Source: Sanguinoderma infundibulare (lineage: Eukaryota; Basidiomycota; Agaricomycetes; Polyporales; Polyporaceae). Taken from it: DNA of 64,000 bases. The translations under genes were made by a program, and so were the position numbers. The stretch is taken from NCBI GenBank assembly GCA_032821775.1, contig JAVLRN010000005.1, positions 3,162,001-3,226,000 on the forward strand, given 5' to 3'. Positions 32,029-44,600 of the stretch are shown here, in pieces. Each line of letters starts with the position of its first letter. Within the stretch, counting starts at the first letter, position 1. The notes under the pieces are model-generated. The model was not told where the DNA came from. It searched no databases and saw nothing but the letters and a program-made list of their open reading frames with translations.

Positions 32029-33793
32029 ATGGCTACTCTCGTTGACGGACTTCCCTTTCCCGACTTCGCCACGTCTTTGCCCGCCGCCGATCGTGCTAGC
32101 CTCATCGGTCTCAGCGAGCCTGAGGTAAAAGCATGGACCATAGCCAGGGCGGACGAATATCGCAGATTCGCGCTTGCGCTCCTCTCACTTCACAATGCCC
32201 TCGCGCCCATCCATCGTCTTCCATTCGAGATCTTGTCAAAGATCTTCGAAGGGTGCTGGCGGACCCGAGCGAGCTTCCGCCTTGCTCACGTCTGTCGTCG
32301 ATGGCGGTCCGTAGTGCTCAAGACCTCCGGGTTCTGGGCTGACGCAGTTGCCAAGACGCACTTCTCCGTAGAACACGAGTCTTTGCAATTTTTGGGAGCC
32401 TTGCTCAAGCGATCTTCCCCTCGAGGTATCGAGCCATTTTTGTTTGGTTTCTCTAGCGCCATCCATCGCAGCCTTACTCCGCACATCAAGAGGATCGTCT
32501 CCCTCGAAATCCATATTTGGACCTCTCGCCATCTGTCTACATTATGGGAGGCTCTCAAGTCAGGCATGCCTTGCCTTAGAACACTTTCCATCGTCTTCAG
32601 GGCAAAGGAGCCCACAGGCGATGAAAGCGACGACAACAAGGATATCGATTACAGCGATGACGATGACGAGTGGCCATGGATTGATCCAGCGATCGGATCC
32701 TTCCCTCCGACTGCACTCCCTTCTCTTACCCAAGTCACGGCACCTGGTGGTCTGCTGCCCTATTTAGCAGTCCCATCTTTACAGCGCATCACCCTGGAGA
32801 AGTCTCTCAGAAACTGCACAGAAATTCAGAGCTCCAAAGTTTTACGGAAAGCCCTGGAGATCTGTGCTCCGAACCTGGAGCAGCTGGTGCTCGACAACGG
32901 TGTAGCGCCTTCCTCTATGAGACACCATCTCGCCACTCTAAGCCCCATTTCGCTCCCTGCGCTCAAGCACCTGTCCATATTTCATAGAGCACCTGTCTGC
33001 GCCGCCATCTTCTCCTGTATCTCATTCCCCGAGACTGCTTTTATCAACTGCAAAGCAGAATTGGATCGGGCGGATCATGGTCTTCACACCATCCTCCCCT
33101 CTACCTCCCAATCCATTCGGTCACGCATACACGCAACCGACCATGTCGCAATTCATGGCAATCTCTATTGGACCTCCGTCTTGTCATACACTAAGGGCCA
33201 GGAAACCCTTTGTGTTGACTGCAGAGGATTGGCCCTGCGGAGGAACCTGGGGTCCGGGGATCTCGTCGAGGTTTACCGTCAAGCGGCGGTAGTGACGCAA
33301 CTCACAGTCAGCAATCTGTGCGCACCCGACATTCAAGCCATCAACCTTCACGCGTTTCCTCATCTCACGCGACTCGAAATTATCGGGGAAACGGCGACAA
33401 CCATCCTCGGCAACCTCGCTCGCAACGAAGACGACGACGGCCCTGTTTGCCCGGACGTCAAGACGCTCACCGTGGGTTTCCGCTTCGCGTTCGACCGTGG
33501 CCGCGAGAGCCTAGGGAGCATGCTCAGACGTGGAGATGTCTCTCCCATAGAGCATCACCTCCGAGAGCAATGTGCCGAACTGGAGCGCATCCTCTCATAC
33601 CGCGCACGGAAGGGCGTCCGGGCTGGAATTCGGGTGGGCGGAGAGTGGGAGCGCACACGGTCCCAGTCGTACGCTGAGCCCATCTTCCCCAGACTGGGTA
33701 TCCTGGCGTCCGATTGTGCAGCCAGTCGCCAAGTTGGTGGATGGACCAGTTGCATTTTCGGGCTACAAGTTCTTCGACAAGGATAGTAAGTGA
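32029..33793 (+). CDS. F-box protein (divergent paralogue 4)
   Basis: Exons 32029-33633 and 33722-33793 give 558 residues. The start is MATLVDGLPFPDF, with family block EVKAWTIARADEYRRFALAL and F-box PIHRLPFEILSKIFEGCW then LAHVCRRWRSVVL. An acidic insert DESDDNKDIDYSDDDDEW sits near residue 205. Without splicing the frame runs to 33786 and loses the family ending. Splicing GTGGGC at 33634 to GTGCAG at 33721 restores VAKLVDGPVAFSGYKFFDK, matching the VDGPVIFKLLD ending of paralogues, so I prefer that model. Predicted SCF substrate receptor; target unknown. Confidence 0.82.
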
Positions 33794-34371
33794 CAATACT
33801 TCCGTTTCTTTCTCGCTTCCGTGCACCTCTCTCTGTCGACGTTCCCGTCGCCCCGACCCCGGCGCACGCGATGGGGTGCTCAATGTTGATTCCTGTCTAC
33901 CCTTCCTGGACGTAGTCCTGGCATAGACCGTCCCCAGGACACTCTGCGGCATCTACAATGGCCATATCTTGACTCTGTGGCGTTGTTCGAGAAGGCGAGT
34001 CATTCTCTCTCTAGTTTGTCTCAACGCGTTAACAAAAGCTACAGGTCTCGCGTGCGCGCCTGCCTTGCGTGTTCTTAATTGTGTAGTCTTCGAGTGCGAG
34101 AGTTACCTCTAGTGTCCGTTGTCGTTACAGCCGCTACCTCTGTACCTACCTGGCAGTCGCTCATATGATTGTCGCTCTCGGATCCAAAGGCTCTTCTTTC
34201 TTGGAAGGACAGGTGCTGGTAGCGCGTGCAATACACGCCCCCTATGACATCTCTATAGACTATCATCGGAATTATCAGAATTGTTGTGGTAAGCGTGAGG
34301 CATGATTCATGATGTGGATAGTATCTCACTTGGAAACTGCAAGATAGGCTGAACATACTCTCAATTCTGGA
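33794..34371. other. Convergent intergenic stretch
   Basis: This lies between convergent F-box genes and holds their 3' flanks. No gene is seen. Confidence 0.4.
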
Positions 34372-36368
34372 TCAAGCCTCATCGATGCTCAACTCGTTGC
34401 CAGCCCTGTCTAGCAGTTTGATAACAACGGGACCGTCCACCAGCTCCTGCAGGCTTTGCAGCGCGGCCTGTCTAGCCGTATGGCTCGGCCGTACACCATC
34501 GGAGAAGTCTGCCACGGTAGCGGCGGAGGTCGAGTCTTTCGACCCGTTGTTCGAGTCGCCGTCACGATCGCGGTCCACCGTGTCCTTCCTACTGTCCGCT
34601 AAGTCCTCGCTCTTTCTCCCGCTGTCCTCTTCATCGTCACTGCCCTCATCGCTGTCCCTGGTCATCGCCGGGCGAGCGCAGAACACCAGAGAGGTGAGGC
34701 GGCTCCCGCGGGACGCGCATTCCGCGGAGACTTCTTGTATGGCAGAACAGTGCGACCCGAACAGTCGGTCGATGTCCGTAGGAGAGACCGATTCTGACGG
34801 TGGAGATATGACCCGCCACCCCGGGACGGGAAATCTGCAAGTGATGGCGAGCTCAGCAAGGGAGGGGCAGACCACCTCGCCGGTAGACTCCTCTTCCTCT
34901 GTCTTGCTCGGCTGCAGGTGGTACAAGATGTGCGTGAGCTCGGAGGTGTCAATCTCGAGGCGCACAAGCTGCGGGAACGCGCGGAAGTCCATGTCGAGGA
35001 GAGCGAAGTCGCCCAGGCCGAGTACGAGCTGTGTAACGGAAGAGCGATCGCGGAAGACGTCGAGGAGGCCATCAGCAGTGATGTCGTAGTCGTCCATGCG
35101 GAGGCGCTCTCGGTCGCGTGTGTGGAATCGCAAGCGATATCTATTTTCCCATTTCGGGCGTTCGGACGACGCCTGAATATACAAGCAGTCGACGTCGCCA
35201 ATTGCTGCGAGGAGCGCCTCGTCGTCGTCTTTCGGGAGGGCCGCATCGAAGTGTTGAAGGTGCCCCCGGGATGCGTTAACGAGATGGATGCGAGTGGTTG
35301 GGGGCAAGGTCAACCAGTCGAGAATGCCGGGAAAGGTGTCTTCCCTGTATGACCCGATGAATAGATAACGCAGAGAAGAGAGGTCGACGCGCTCGGGGTC
35401 GCTGCCGACATACCACTCCGGCATGATCTCCAAAGTCTCCAGGCGTTCTCGATAAGGCTCCAAATTCACCGTTGAATCGATCTCGATACGCGGTGGGCGA
35501 ATGACGGCCTGCGAGATATCCCACCACTGTAAGCGCAGATGCTGGAGTGACGGGGCGGTGATGTACCTCAGGAGTGTTTAGGGACAAGTGAGGCGAAGGA
35601 GCGAGGGTAGATTGTCGTCGGAGAGCACAGTGAGCTCATGCCGTGGATCGTTATCGAAGAACCAGAGCCTCTCCCAGTCGTCGGCTTCCCAATTCTTTAC
35701 GTCCTGTTTCGTCACCTGGATATCCAGAGCCTCCAGATTTGGGACCCCAGAGCGGAGCGCAGGCCATAGCTCGCGATTCAGGTCACGTTTCCCCACAGTC
35801 ACCTGCAACGATGCGAGGCTCCGGGTGTACGGGGTCAAGGACTTCGCGATGGATGAGGAAAAGCCGTTGAAGGACAGCTTGATATTCTGCAAATTCCGCG
35901 TGGACCGTGTGAGGAGAGTCTGGAGGTAGGGCACCTCGCTGCGCGCCACTCGCCACTCCCTCCCTCTCCTCGCGGAACACCGAATCGGCCACCGCGTCCG
36001 CCCAGAATGTTGCCTGATCGAGGAGGATCGAGCGCCACAAGCGGCAGACATGGGGGAGTCGCACGCTGAGTGAGCGGTTATGCCAACACTGTTCGAGGAT
36101 CTGCTCGAGGATCTCTGTGGGAAGACGGTGGATTGGGGCAGCGAGGTTATAGATGGAGAGGAGGGTAAGGGCAAATTTGCGGTATTCGTCCGCCCTAGCT
36201 ACGGCCCATGCCTGGATGTCTGGGCTAAAGGAGAGCTCGGAGAGGGATTTACGATCTGTGGTGGGGACTCGTCCTTTTTTTTTTTTTTAAACAGGTTCTG
36301 AGATTGAAGGATCAAGTAAAGGTGGGAACTCGTCCAAGAAGCTCCGAGACACCTGCAATTCGGTCCAT
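34372..36368 (-). pseudogene. F-box paralogue 5, disrupted copy of paralogue 2
   Basis: This is a direct-orientation duplicate of 21304-23319 with multiple lesions. Near the N-terminus a 46 bp poly(T)-containing insertion (36275-36320) introduces a stop about 19 codons after ATG 36368. A frameshift lies at about 35950-35970, after FWADAVADSVFREE and before ARSEVPYLQTLL. A TAA at 35578-35580 replaces the histidine of CPHTLLRYI. The long acidic tract is contracted to about DSDEGSDDEEDSG. The family end NELSIDEA is intact at 34372. Long stretches elsewhere are near-identical to paralogue 2, so the decay is recent. Confidence 0.9.
36260..36335 (-). mobile_element. Short poly(A)-tailed retroposed fragment with 15 bp target-site duplication
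   Basis: GGTGGGGACTCGTCC (36260-36274) and GGTGGGAACTCGTCC (36321-36335) flank an insert of 14 T (36275-36288) plus a 32 bp sequence ending AGTAAA on the plus strand. On the minus strand that is a 32 nt sequence beginning TTTACTTGATCC followed by a 14 nt A-run, the layout left by target-primed reverse transcription of a polyadenylated RNA. The paralogue at 23270 lacks the insert. The source RNA is not identified. Confidence 0.75.
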
Positions 36369-37846
36369 TACTGGAGGGTCGGGTTGAAGATTTGGAGATT
36401 CTAGGCTTATTAGAGTAAGTTACAGTGACTGCTCATTTTGACCTGCTGTATCACTTACAAGTAGTTATTCAGAGAATTTTGAGAGGTTTAGGAAACAGGC
36501 ACTGGCAGCGGAATAAGGGCAAGAGTAAGTGAGTGTGCTACGTCCAAGCGCTCAGCGATTGCATGCACTCGGGCCGTCGGTCCGGAGACCAGGTCAACTT
36601 GCAGACTGTCTTTGTTGTGCATTCGTACAATGTATTATACTTGTTGTAGATTGAGCGGCATGAGACAGCCCGCATTCTCCCCAAATGCATACTTCGCGAC
36701 AGGGGTGGCTGGCAACTCCTAACTCTGACGGAGAACGCTGGGGTGAAAGAGGCATCATCCATCCTGCGTGTTGATTCATGCAGGGCCCTCGGATAAGCAG
36801 GCATGAGCGTTGCATGCATCACGGACCTTTGCCAGTCCTCTCGACTCATTACGACCGAGTCGTAGCCCCGAGCGTTGAGCGCATCAATCACCACGGTTCG
36901 TTCTGTAATTAGTGTCCGCGACCATGCACTGTTCGCACCGTTTCGCATATCTTCATATCCCCGTGCTTTCTTGACCACAAGTCGTGAGCCACACGGACGT
37001 ACGAATAATCCAGGATGCTCGAGAAGGACAGCGCGAGGATGCTTCGCATCCAAGGACGTGGGTGAGATGGTGCTGTCCCAATGCGCGGACGTCATGGCGG
37101 GGTGTCTGAGGAAAGTAACTGGCGTGAGGGCGAAGGTGAGTGGCACTGACTGGCTGCTCACCAATTCAGGATACACTCTTATAAGGTGTCCTCGCAATTG
37201 AAATCGACCTTGGAGAATATCGTAAGCGGCAAGTCGCACCCCAACCTTCGCAGCCACTTGCACATATGTACGCACCCATGCCCAGTCTCCCCTAGGCAGA
37301 CCATAAGAGTCATGATCTTGCTGCAGGGGATGGCGGCCATGCCAGTCACTAGCTCCTTACAGGCATCCAGTACTAGTGTGAAACACTCGGGGATGGCTCC
37401 GTCGCGATGCATGTTGACCTGGTTGCGAGCTGACAACGTCTGGGCACGAAACACAAACAGTTCCGTCACCCTGCAGACAAGGCGCAACAAGACAATACGT
37501 CAGCACATTCCAACACTCAACGACAGCAGATACCTACCTCTCCCCCAGGTTCCAACACCTCGCTCGCCAACCATTCGCGTGCTCCTCCACAGCCTGGAAC
37601 TCTTGTTCTTTAGTCTTGCTCGCCGACGCCGCGCACTCTGCAAGGAACTTGCATGGGTGTGTAAACAATGTTCATCATAAAAATCGTAATGGAAACAATG
37701 TACATCAACATTAGGATACAAGATTACAAGCGAAGCATTACTGGTGGTGGTATAGCCGAGAGATGACACGTCCAGAGAACACAGCGAGAAGACTACACGT
37801 AACCTGACAACAGCGAGGACCGGGGCGCATACGACAACGACGACTT
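36369..37846. other. Intergenic stretch with one uncertain open frame
   Basis: The segment 36375-36540 is the duplicated F-box 5' flank. A minus-strand open frame at 36538-37095 (185 codons from ATG 37095, start MTSAHWDSTISPTSL) overlaps splice-like signals but matches no family I know. I leave it unannotated as a gene. Confidence 0.35.
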
Positions 37847-40800
37847 TCAGAGCTCGTCGTCTGTCACGTCCTCGCCGCGCTTCTTCCGCGCCATGCGCTC
37901 CTTCTTGAGCTTGCGCATCTCCGACGACGTCAGCTTCTTCGACTTCTTGTTGTCGACCTTGTTTCCCATCGCGTCGTACTGGTCATCGTCCTCTCCTTCC
38001 TTCTTGTCGATCCGTGGGCCGGAGCCCTGGCCCTCCACCCAGTTGTGGCCCGACGCCTCGAGGCGGCCATCGCGCATGGCCCAGACCTCCGTGCAGAGCG
38101 ACTCCGAGAAGTCGCGGTTGTGCGTGATGACGAGCACACCGCCCTCGAACTCCTTGAGCGCCTTGATGAGCGCAGCGAGCGACTCACGGTCGAGGTAGTT
38201 CGTAGGCTCGTCCAGGCAGATGACGTGGGGACGACGCCATGTCGCGGCACCGAGCACGACCTTGACCTTCTGACCACCGGAGAGACCGCGCATCGAGTTG
38301 TGAGACACGAACTCGGCCTCGAGACCGAAGTCGGCGAAGTGCTTCTCGATCTCACGACGAACGAGCGGGCGGAGAAGACCGAGACGCTGGGCCTCGCGGG
38401 TGTCGACCTCGAGAACCTTCTTCTCGAAGCCACGCTTGATGAGGTCGTCACGCGGCAGCCAGACGTTCTCCGAGGATGAGAGGTTCTTGAACGAGACCTC
38501 GTACTCGTACGACTGCTTGAGCTTCTTGCGGGCGACGATCTCCTCGATGATGCGCTTCTGGCCCTCGACGACGACGATCGAGCCGTCCTTCATCTTCTTC
38601 TCCTCCTCCTCGGTGATCTGGCGGGACGCCTTCATCATCTCCTCAAGATCCTCACCCGTCTGATAACGCCAGAGCATGTACTCGAGCGGAGTCTTGTCGA
38701 GGTGCTGGTCGATGTGGTGGAAGGCGTGTTGAGCGACGTAGCCGATGACCAAGTTGGGGTGCTTCCAGATCTCACCACCCTTGTTCGGCTCCATGTCGCC
38801 AATGAGGAGCTTGACGAGCGTAGACTTGCCGGAACCATTGGGACCGAGGACGGCAACACGGGAGGAGAGAGAGACTTGAAGAGTGATGTCGTAGAGCTGC
38901 TGGTTGGCCTGAGTGGGGTACTGGAAGCCGACCTTGCGCATCTTGAGCAACGACTTCTCCTTGGTCTTGACACCCTCTAGGAGAGGGGGGTCGGGGAGCT
39001 TGAACTGGTAGTCCTCCTGGGCCTCAAGCGTGTAGTACGAACGAGCCTCAGGAACGGCCTTCATGAACGCCTCGAGGTTACCGCGGTAGCGCCTGAGCTT
39101 GAAGCGGTTGAGGTGGAGAACGTCGGTGATGACGTTGTTCAAGAAGCCGGAGTCGTGCGAGACGATGATGGACGTGCAAGTAGTGAGGGACGTGAGGTAG
39201 TTCTCGAGCCAGGCGACGTTGACGACATCCAAGTGGTTGGTGGGCTCATCGAGCAGGAGAATGTCCGCGCGGAAGAGCATGGCGCGGGCGAGCGCGAGCT
39301 TCATCTTCCAACCACCAGAGAGGGAGCCGATCGCAGACTTCTGGCGCTCATCGGAGAAACCGACAGATGCGAGAGCCTCAATGATCTCCTCACGGGTCGC
39401 CTGGACACGCTTGTCCGAAACGATGAACTCGAGGACAGTGGTGTCCTCCTCGCTACCATCAATGTCGTGCTCAACGTAGAAGGTGCGGACCTCGTCGGGG
39501 GACGGGAAGCCCTCGACTTGGCTGTGAAAGCGTCCATGTGAGTGCCGTACTCATCATCAAAATACAGAAGCCAACGTACCCGTTCGTGATCGCACGCATG
39601 AGGGTGGACTTTCCAGTACCGTTACGACCGCAGAGACCGTAGCGGTGGCCGCGCTTGAGGCGGAGGGTAGCGGTGTTGAGCAGGATCTTCGCACCGTACG
39701 CGAGCGAGAACTGGCAGTTGCACAGGTCCTCGCCCTCTTCCTCATCCTCAGCCTGCGCGTCGTCGTCATCGTCACCGGACGCCGACTTGACCGCCCACTC
39801 GTTGGCGATGGTGTTGGGCTCGGGGGAAGAAGCGAGGAAGGCGAGGAAGGGAATGAGGGTCTGCCACTCCGAGACGTCGAAGTTCTTCTGGTTGACGAGG
39901 TTCGCGGCGAGCTGCGAAACGTAGACGGCAGCGACATCGGAGAGGGAAGGGACGGGGTTGGCGCCAGCCTTCTTGTAGAGGGCAACGAGAGACGCAGCGA
40001 GGCCCTTATCTTCCGCCTTCTTGAGAGGAGGAAGGTCAGAGCCGTCGCCGGTGGGGACCTCACCGACCTGACGGAGGGTGGCAATGGCGCGAGCGACGAC
40101 GCTGCGAGCCTCGGGGTCTCCGATGACGGACTCGATCTTGATGAGGCCGGGGAGAAGCTTGGGGATGAACGGACGGACGGTCACGGGCGAGTCGACGAGC
40201 TTGGCCATGTTGTCGATGATGACCGCGACCTTACGCTTGGTAGCGGTGAGCTTCTCGGTGAGACCGCGGGACAAGAGAGGGACCATGAGGGAGAGGGTGG
40301 GGGAGTCCACTTCTGAAACGAAGGTGGTAGCCGAGAGGAGGGTGATAGTGTTAGGGACCTCCTCAACGGGGTTGATTAGAGCCTTGATGAGGGCAGGAAT
40401 AAAGCGTTCTATGTCCTTGTTCGAGACGAGAGCAGTGACCTTTTCGAGCGATTCGCGGGCGGCCTTCTTCACGTCCGCCTTGGTGTCCCAGATGGCCTCC
40501 GAGAGGACGGGGACGATGTCGGGGGTGAGCTTGGCGGTCTGGGTGGGGGCGGAAGCGACAAGCTGGTTGAGGACGACGAGGGCACCCGTCTTGACCTGCC
40601 ACTTGCCGGCGGTCTTGATTTCGTGAAGAAGGGCGGGGAGGACGAGGCCGGCCGCCCAAGGGTTCATTGCTGCAACGTAGGCCTTGACAGCCTCGATGGC
40701 GGCCGTCCGGACGGCGGGCATCTTGTCGGCGAACGTCTCGACGAGGGCCGCGTAGAGACCCGAGTTGACAAAGAAGGGCTCGAGGGCCTTGACGGCGGGG

Positions 40801-41087
40801 GTCGCGACAACGGCCCTGACGGCATTGGCAGCGCCCTCACGAGCGGCGGGGGACTTCTTGTCGGCAAGGGCCTTGACGACGGCATCCGTGAAGGCGACGG
40901 ATTGGACGGCCGCGGGACCGTCCTTTTGGGCGAGGGCGACGAACTGAGCAGCCGCGGCCTCGCGGGACGCCTTGTCGGCAACAAAGAGTCCGGAGACGTC
41001 GAACTGGCCGGGGGCGGGAGCGACGGCAGCCTTGAGGGAGGCAGGGTCGGGGATCGCAGAGGGAGCAGCAGCGGAGACAGCGGGCAT
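37847..41087 (-). CDS. YEF3: Translation elongation factor 3 (EF3), fungal ABC-F type ATPase
   Basis: Exons 39580-41087 and 37847-39521 (58 bp intron) encode 1060 residues. Residues about 1-440 are HEAT-like repeats. ABC domain 1 has Walker A GRNGTGKST, signature LSGGWKMKLALARAM and Walker B ILLLDEPTNHLD. ABC domain 2 has Walker A GPNGSGKST, a chromodomain-like insert, signature LSGGQKVKVVL and Walker B VICLDEPTNYLD. The C-terminus is Lys-rich (KKSKKL, KKERMARKKRG). EF3 is a ribosome-bound ATPase that drives E-site tRNA release in fungi. The intron falls just after the first Walker A helix (TNG). A probable 5'-UTR intron (GTGCGTG at about 41160 to CAG at about 41096) precedes the ATG, common for highly expressed fungal genes. 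Confidence 0.97.
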
Positions 41088-41651
41088 TTTGGAGTCTGAG
41101 CGAGAGGAATGGGGCGTTGAGACTCGGGAGGGGGACACAAGACCGAGGCGGGACACGCACCTAGTAGTACTAGTAGTGATTCGGGTGTAGATTGGTCTAT
41201 GGGGGATCCGGAGGGCGGCGAGCGGCGAAAGGCAGGAAAAGGTCGTCAAGGACGGTAGATCACTCTATTTCTATAAGGCCGGAGCCTGTCGGGAACGCGT
41301 CAGACGGCGTCGAGGACTCGGAGGCGGAGGAGGCACGCACCGTCTATGAGACAAAGAAGAAATGAGAAGAAACTGAGTGGGGATGGCTGTCCCCGTCCTC
41401 GCCTATCTGCTTTATATATCCTCTCCCTTACTCGGCGGAGTGCGAAAAAAACGACCCCTCACGTGGCAAGCTCGGCGTCTCTCTCGAACCAGTGCAATCC
41501 GGGGTAACATAATCTCGTTCCCCCGCATTCCCCGGCAATTCTGCACTTCCTCCGCAACATTCGCCATCGCCGGCGTCGGTACTAGAGAATACAGCATCTC
41601 CTAGACCTAACATAGTCCGAGCACTGTCCGATGCCTCGCCCCATCTCTCCC
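41088..41651. promoter_or_regulatory. EF3 promoter and 5' leader; V-ATPase 3' flank
   Basis: This lies between two minus-strand genes. It contains the probable 5'-UTR intron of EF3 and TTATATATCC at 41411-41420 on the plus strand, whose reverse, GGATATATAA, is a TATA-like element about 325 bp before the EF3 ATG. A long 5' leader fits. Confidence 0.45.
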
Positions 41652-44600
41652 CTACTGCTTCTCGTTCAGCCCCGCGAAGCTCAGCGGCACGAATTGCTGC
41701 GTAGCATGATCGTTAGCAACACGTTCCCCGCACCGCGGACGCGCAGCCCGGAGATGAATCCCAGCACTCACATAACCGCCCGCTTCGTAGTGCTTGCTGT
41801 TCGCCTCCACCCAGTGCAGACGCAGAGCGTGCAGGAATGCCGACAGGCCCTAAACCGTCCCTCAATCAGATACACGCCCAACAAGCGCCACCGCCATCAT
41901 GCCCCACCTACCTCCATGATACACAAGATGCCAATTGTCATCACCAGCCACAAGGCCCCGACGACCACGATCGCGATCGTCCCCACCACACCCGTCATCC
42001 CAAGCACGTTCGCCAGTGTCATGTCCCACAGCACCTCAGACAGCTGAGCGTGCGCGAGCGACAGCGCCCACAGACGAAGATAAGACGCCGTGTGAGAAAC
42101 GCATCCCAGACAGAACTCAATCGTGTGAATGACTTGATGAACGATGACCTCGCTGAAATCGTGTTGCTCCTGCAAGCAGACGGCGTGAAATGGGGCTCCA
42201 GTCACAAAGACGTACAAAAAAACTTACATGCTCCTCATCGTTCGCTTCCACGATCGCTCGCCCATTCCCTTCTTCCTCGCCTTCCAGCTCCACGTCCTCC
42301 GTGTGTCGCGTCCCTTCCTCCGAGCCCAGCAACCCGATATAGCCTTGACCCTGAATCTTCTGCATCTCCTTGTACTGCAGGTACGGCTTCGTGATCAGCA
42401 GCCACGGCACGCACACCCCGGCCATCAACAGCAAGATAACCTGCACTGTGCTCTGCCCGGGGTACAGCCGCGTCTCCGGGTCGACAACTCCCGGCGTGAG
42501 TACCATCCCGATCAGCATGTTCAGAAGAGAAGGCGGCTGCGTAGACGCCTTCGACCAGTCCACGGTCCACTTGTAGAGGATGCAGATAACGAGATACCCA
42601 AAAATGGACTGCAGGAAGATCATCTGGGGAATGAAGTTGGTGTAGATATCCGAGAACCGCTTGAAACGAATGTGGTTCGGAACTTGCAGACAGACCGCGA
42701 ACGTCATCTAGACCCGCCGTTAGTCCGATCGGACACGCACGGTCGCAGACAGCAATTACGGTACTTACATGGATAACGCCAAGAACGATCGACATCTTCA
42801 TCTTGTACGAGTTCGTGAACAGCAGCTGGTTGTCCGCACCGTGCCAAGCCGGGTCCAGACCAAACGGATAAGTGTGACCGTTTGAGTAAGCGACCGAGTC
42901 GTTGCCATGAGGTTCGGGCCAGTTCCATCCAGAATGGAAGATGTGCAGTGATTTCGAGAAGATGTCGTTGTAGAGGAAGCCGGTATACATTGAGAAGACG
43001 CCCATAAGCAAAATGATGTACCGGCCGCTGTGATAACAAGTCGTCAATACAGCAAGACCCGCACCAAAACGTCTGATACGCACAAGAAGAACTGGCCAAA
43101 GATCTCGCCCAAGTCCGCCTTCGCCAGCTTCTTCTCGAACATGATCATGGCCAGCGCGGCGACAAAGATGATGAACCCGTGCCCAATGTCACCGAACATG
43201 ACAGCGAACAAGAACGGGAAGGTGACCACGGCGAACAAACCAGGGTTGACCTCCTGGTATGTCGCGATACCATAGGCATCCATGATCGTCTGGAAGCCTT
43301 CCGTGAACTTGTTCGTACGGTTGAACGTCGGCGGGGTGCGGTTCGTGCGCAGCTCGTGAAGGATGGGCGGCACGTTCGTGCCAGATTCCTCCTAAATTCC
43401 GTACATCAGCACATTGTGCACTCCGAACGTAAACGTAATTCGGCATACCGTCGCATGGCGTAGAGCCAGCTGGATCTGGGCAATATCGCGGGTAGGGCAC
43501 CAACCCTCGGCAATGAGCGTCTTGCGGCGAACGTCGTAGTTGAGAAGGTTCAGTGTCTCGTAGATAAGCTTCTCCTTCGCCACCACGTCCTGCCAGCTCG
43601 CAAGGTTCTCGCCGATGGTCTGCAGCTCGGCTCGGCGGTTCGCACCGGTGTTGTACAGCACGATCTGTAGGTCCTCGAGACGGGTAGTCACCTCACGCAT
43701 CGAGTCCGCGCGCTTGTCCGCGTTCACGTCGATGGGGTATAGGGTCGCGCCCATGGACTCGGCAACCTTACGAATCTTGGCGAGCAGGACGTCACCGTGC
43801 GCGAAGATGATGAAGACGTTCTTGCGGGTCTCGGCACCAGTCGCAGGGTCAATAAATGGCTCCTGGATGTCGATGTGGTTCATGTAGAGGTTGCCGCGCA
43901 GCACGCGCCACAAGATACGCTCAAAAGTGGACAGGCGAGCGCGGTCAATCGTGCCGGCAACGAACCTGCAGATTGTGTCAGCATAAGTCGCATTGACCAA
44001 GATTGCGAACAAGCCGGCTGGAACCAATACTAGGGAAAATTTACACAGCCTTTTGGACGCGTCCACAGCAGCTCCACCTACTGTAGCTGATTCCGAGAAT
44101 AGCCATAACCAGCCTACCCGCCTTCCACCGCAGCGCGCGATAGGAAGGCGCAAACGTTAACGATGGTACCCAACCATAGCTTAAACCCGCGCCGCATCCG
44201 CATGCCTACGATTCTGAAGGCTAGTATCGTAACCAGACGTTTCATACACCGCCTTGTCGGACGGGCTCTGAAACACGCAGGGGGATTGTCCCGCACACAG
44301 GGGTTGAGACGCATCGTGTCTAGTTCGGATGCTCCACCTTCCGAAATCCCACTGCTCACGACAGGAGCGCCCACCACTTGCCATTACGTCCACGCTGGCC
44401 ATGCACGTCGCCAGCTAAGTACGATGTTGCTATTTGCTCCCCGTTGCAACAAGCACCGCGGCCACATAGCCGCCACGATGTAACACCCTTACACTGCGCA
44501 TGTGTAAACACCGTCACTAGATCGGCAAGGTCGCGCGCGCGAAGATTGCTACCGCTCTCTTCTCGGCCTCGCATGCTAAGTTGCCTCATAAGTGCGGTAG

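Noticed and set aside
36538..37275. 245-codon minus-strand frame
   Set aside because: Only an internal ATG; composition is mixed and competing frames overlap. Kept only as a note in the intergenic entry.
39645..41099. Long plus-strand open frames opposite EF3
   Set aside because: Shadows of the EF3 coding strand with low-complexity composition.
44163..44483. 106-codon plus-strand frame inside the long V-ATPase intron
   Set aside because: No promoter, intron or domain evidence; likely chance.
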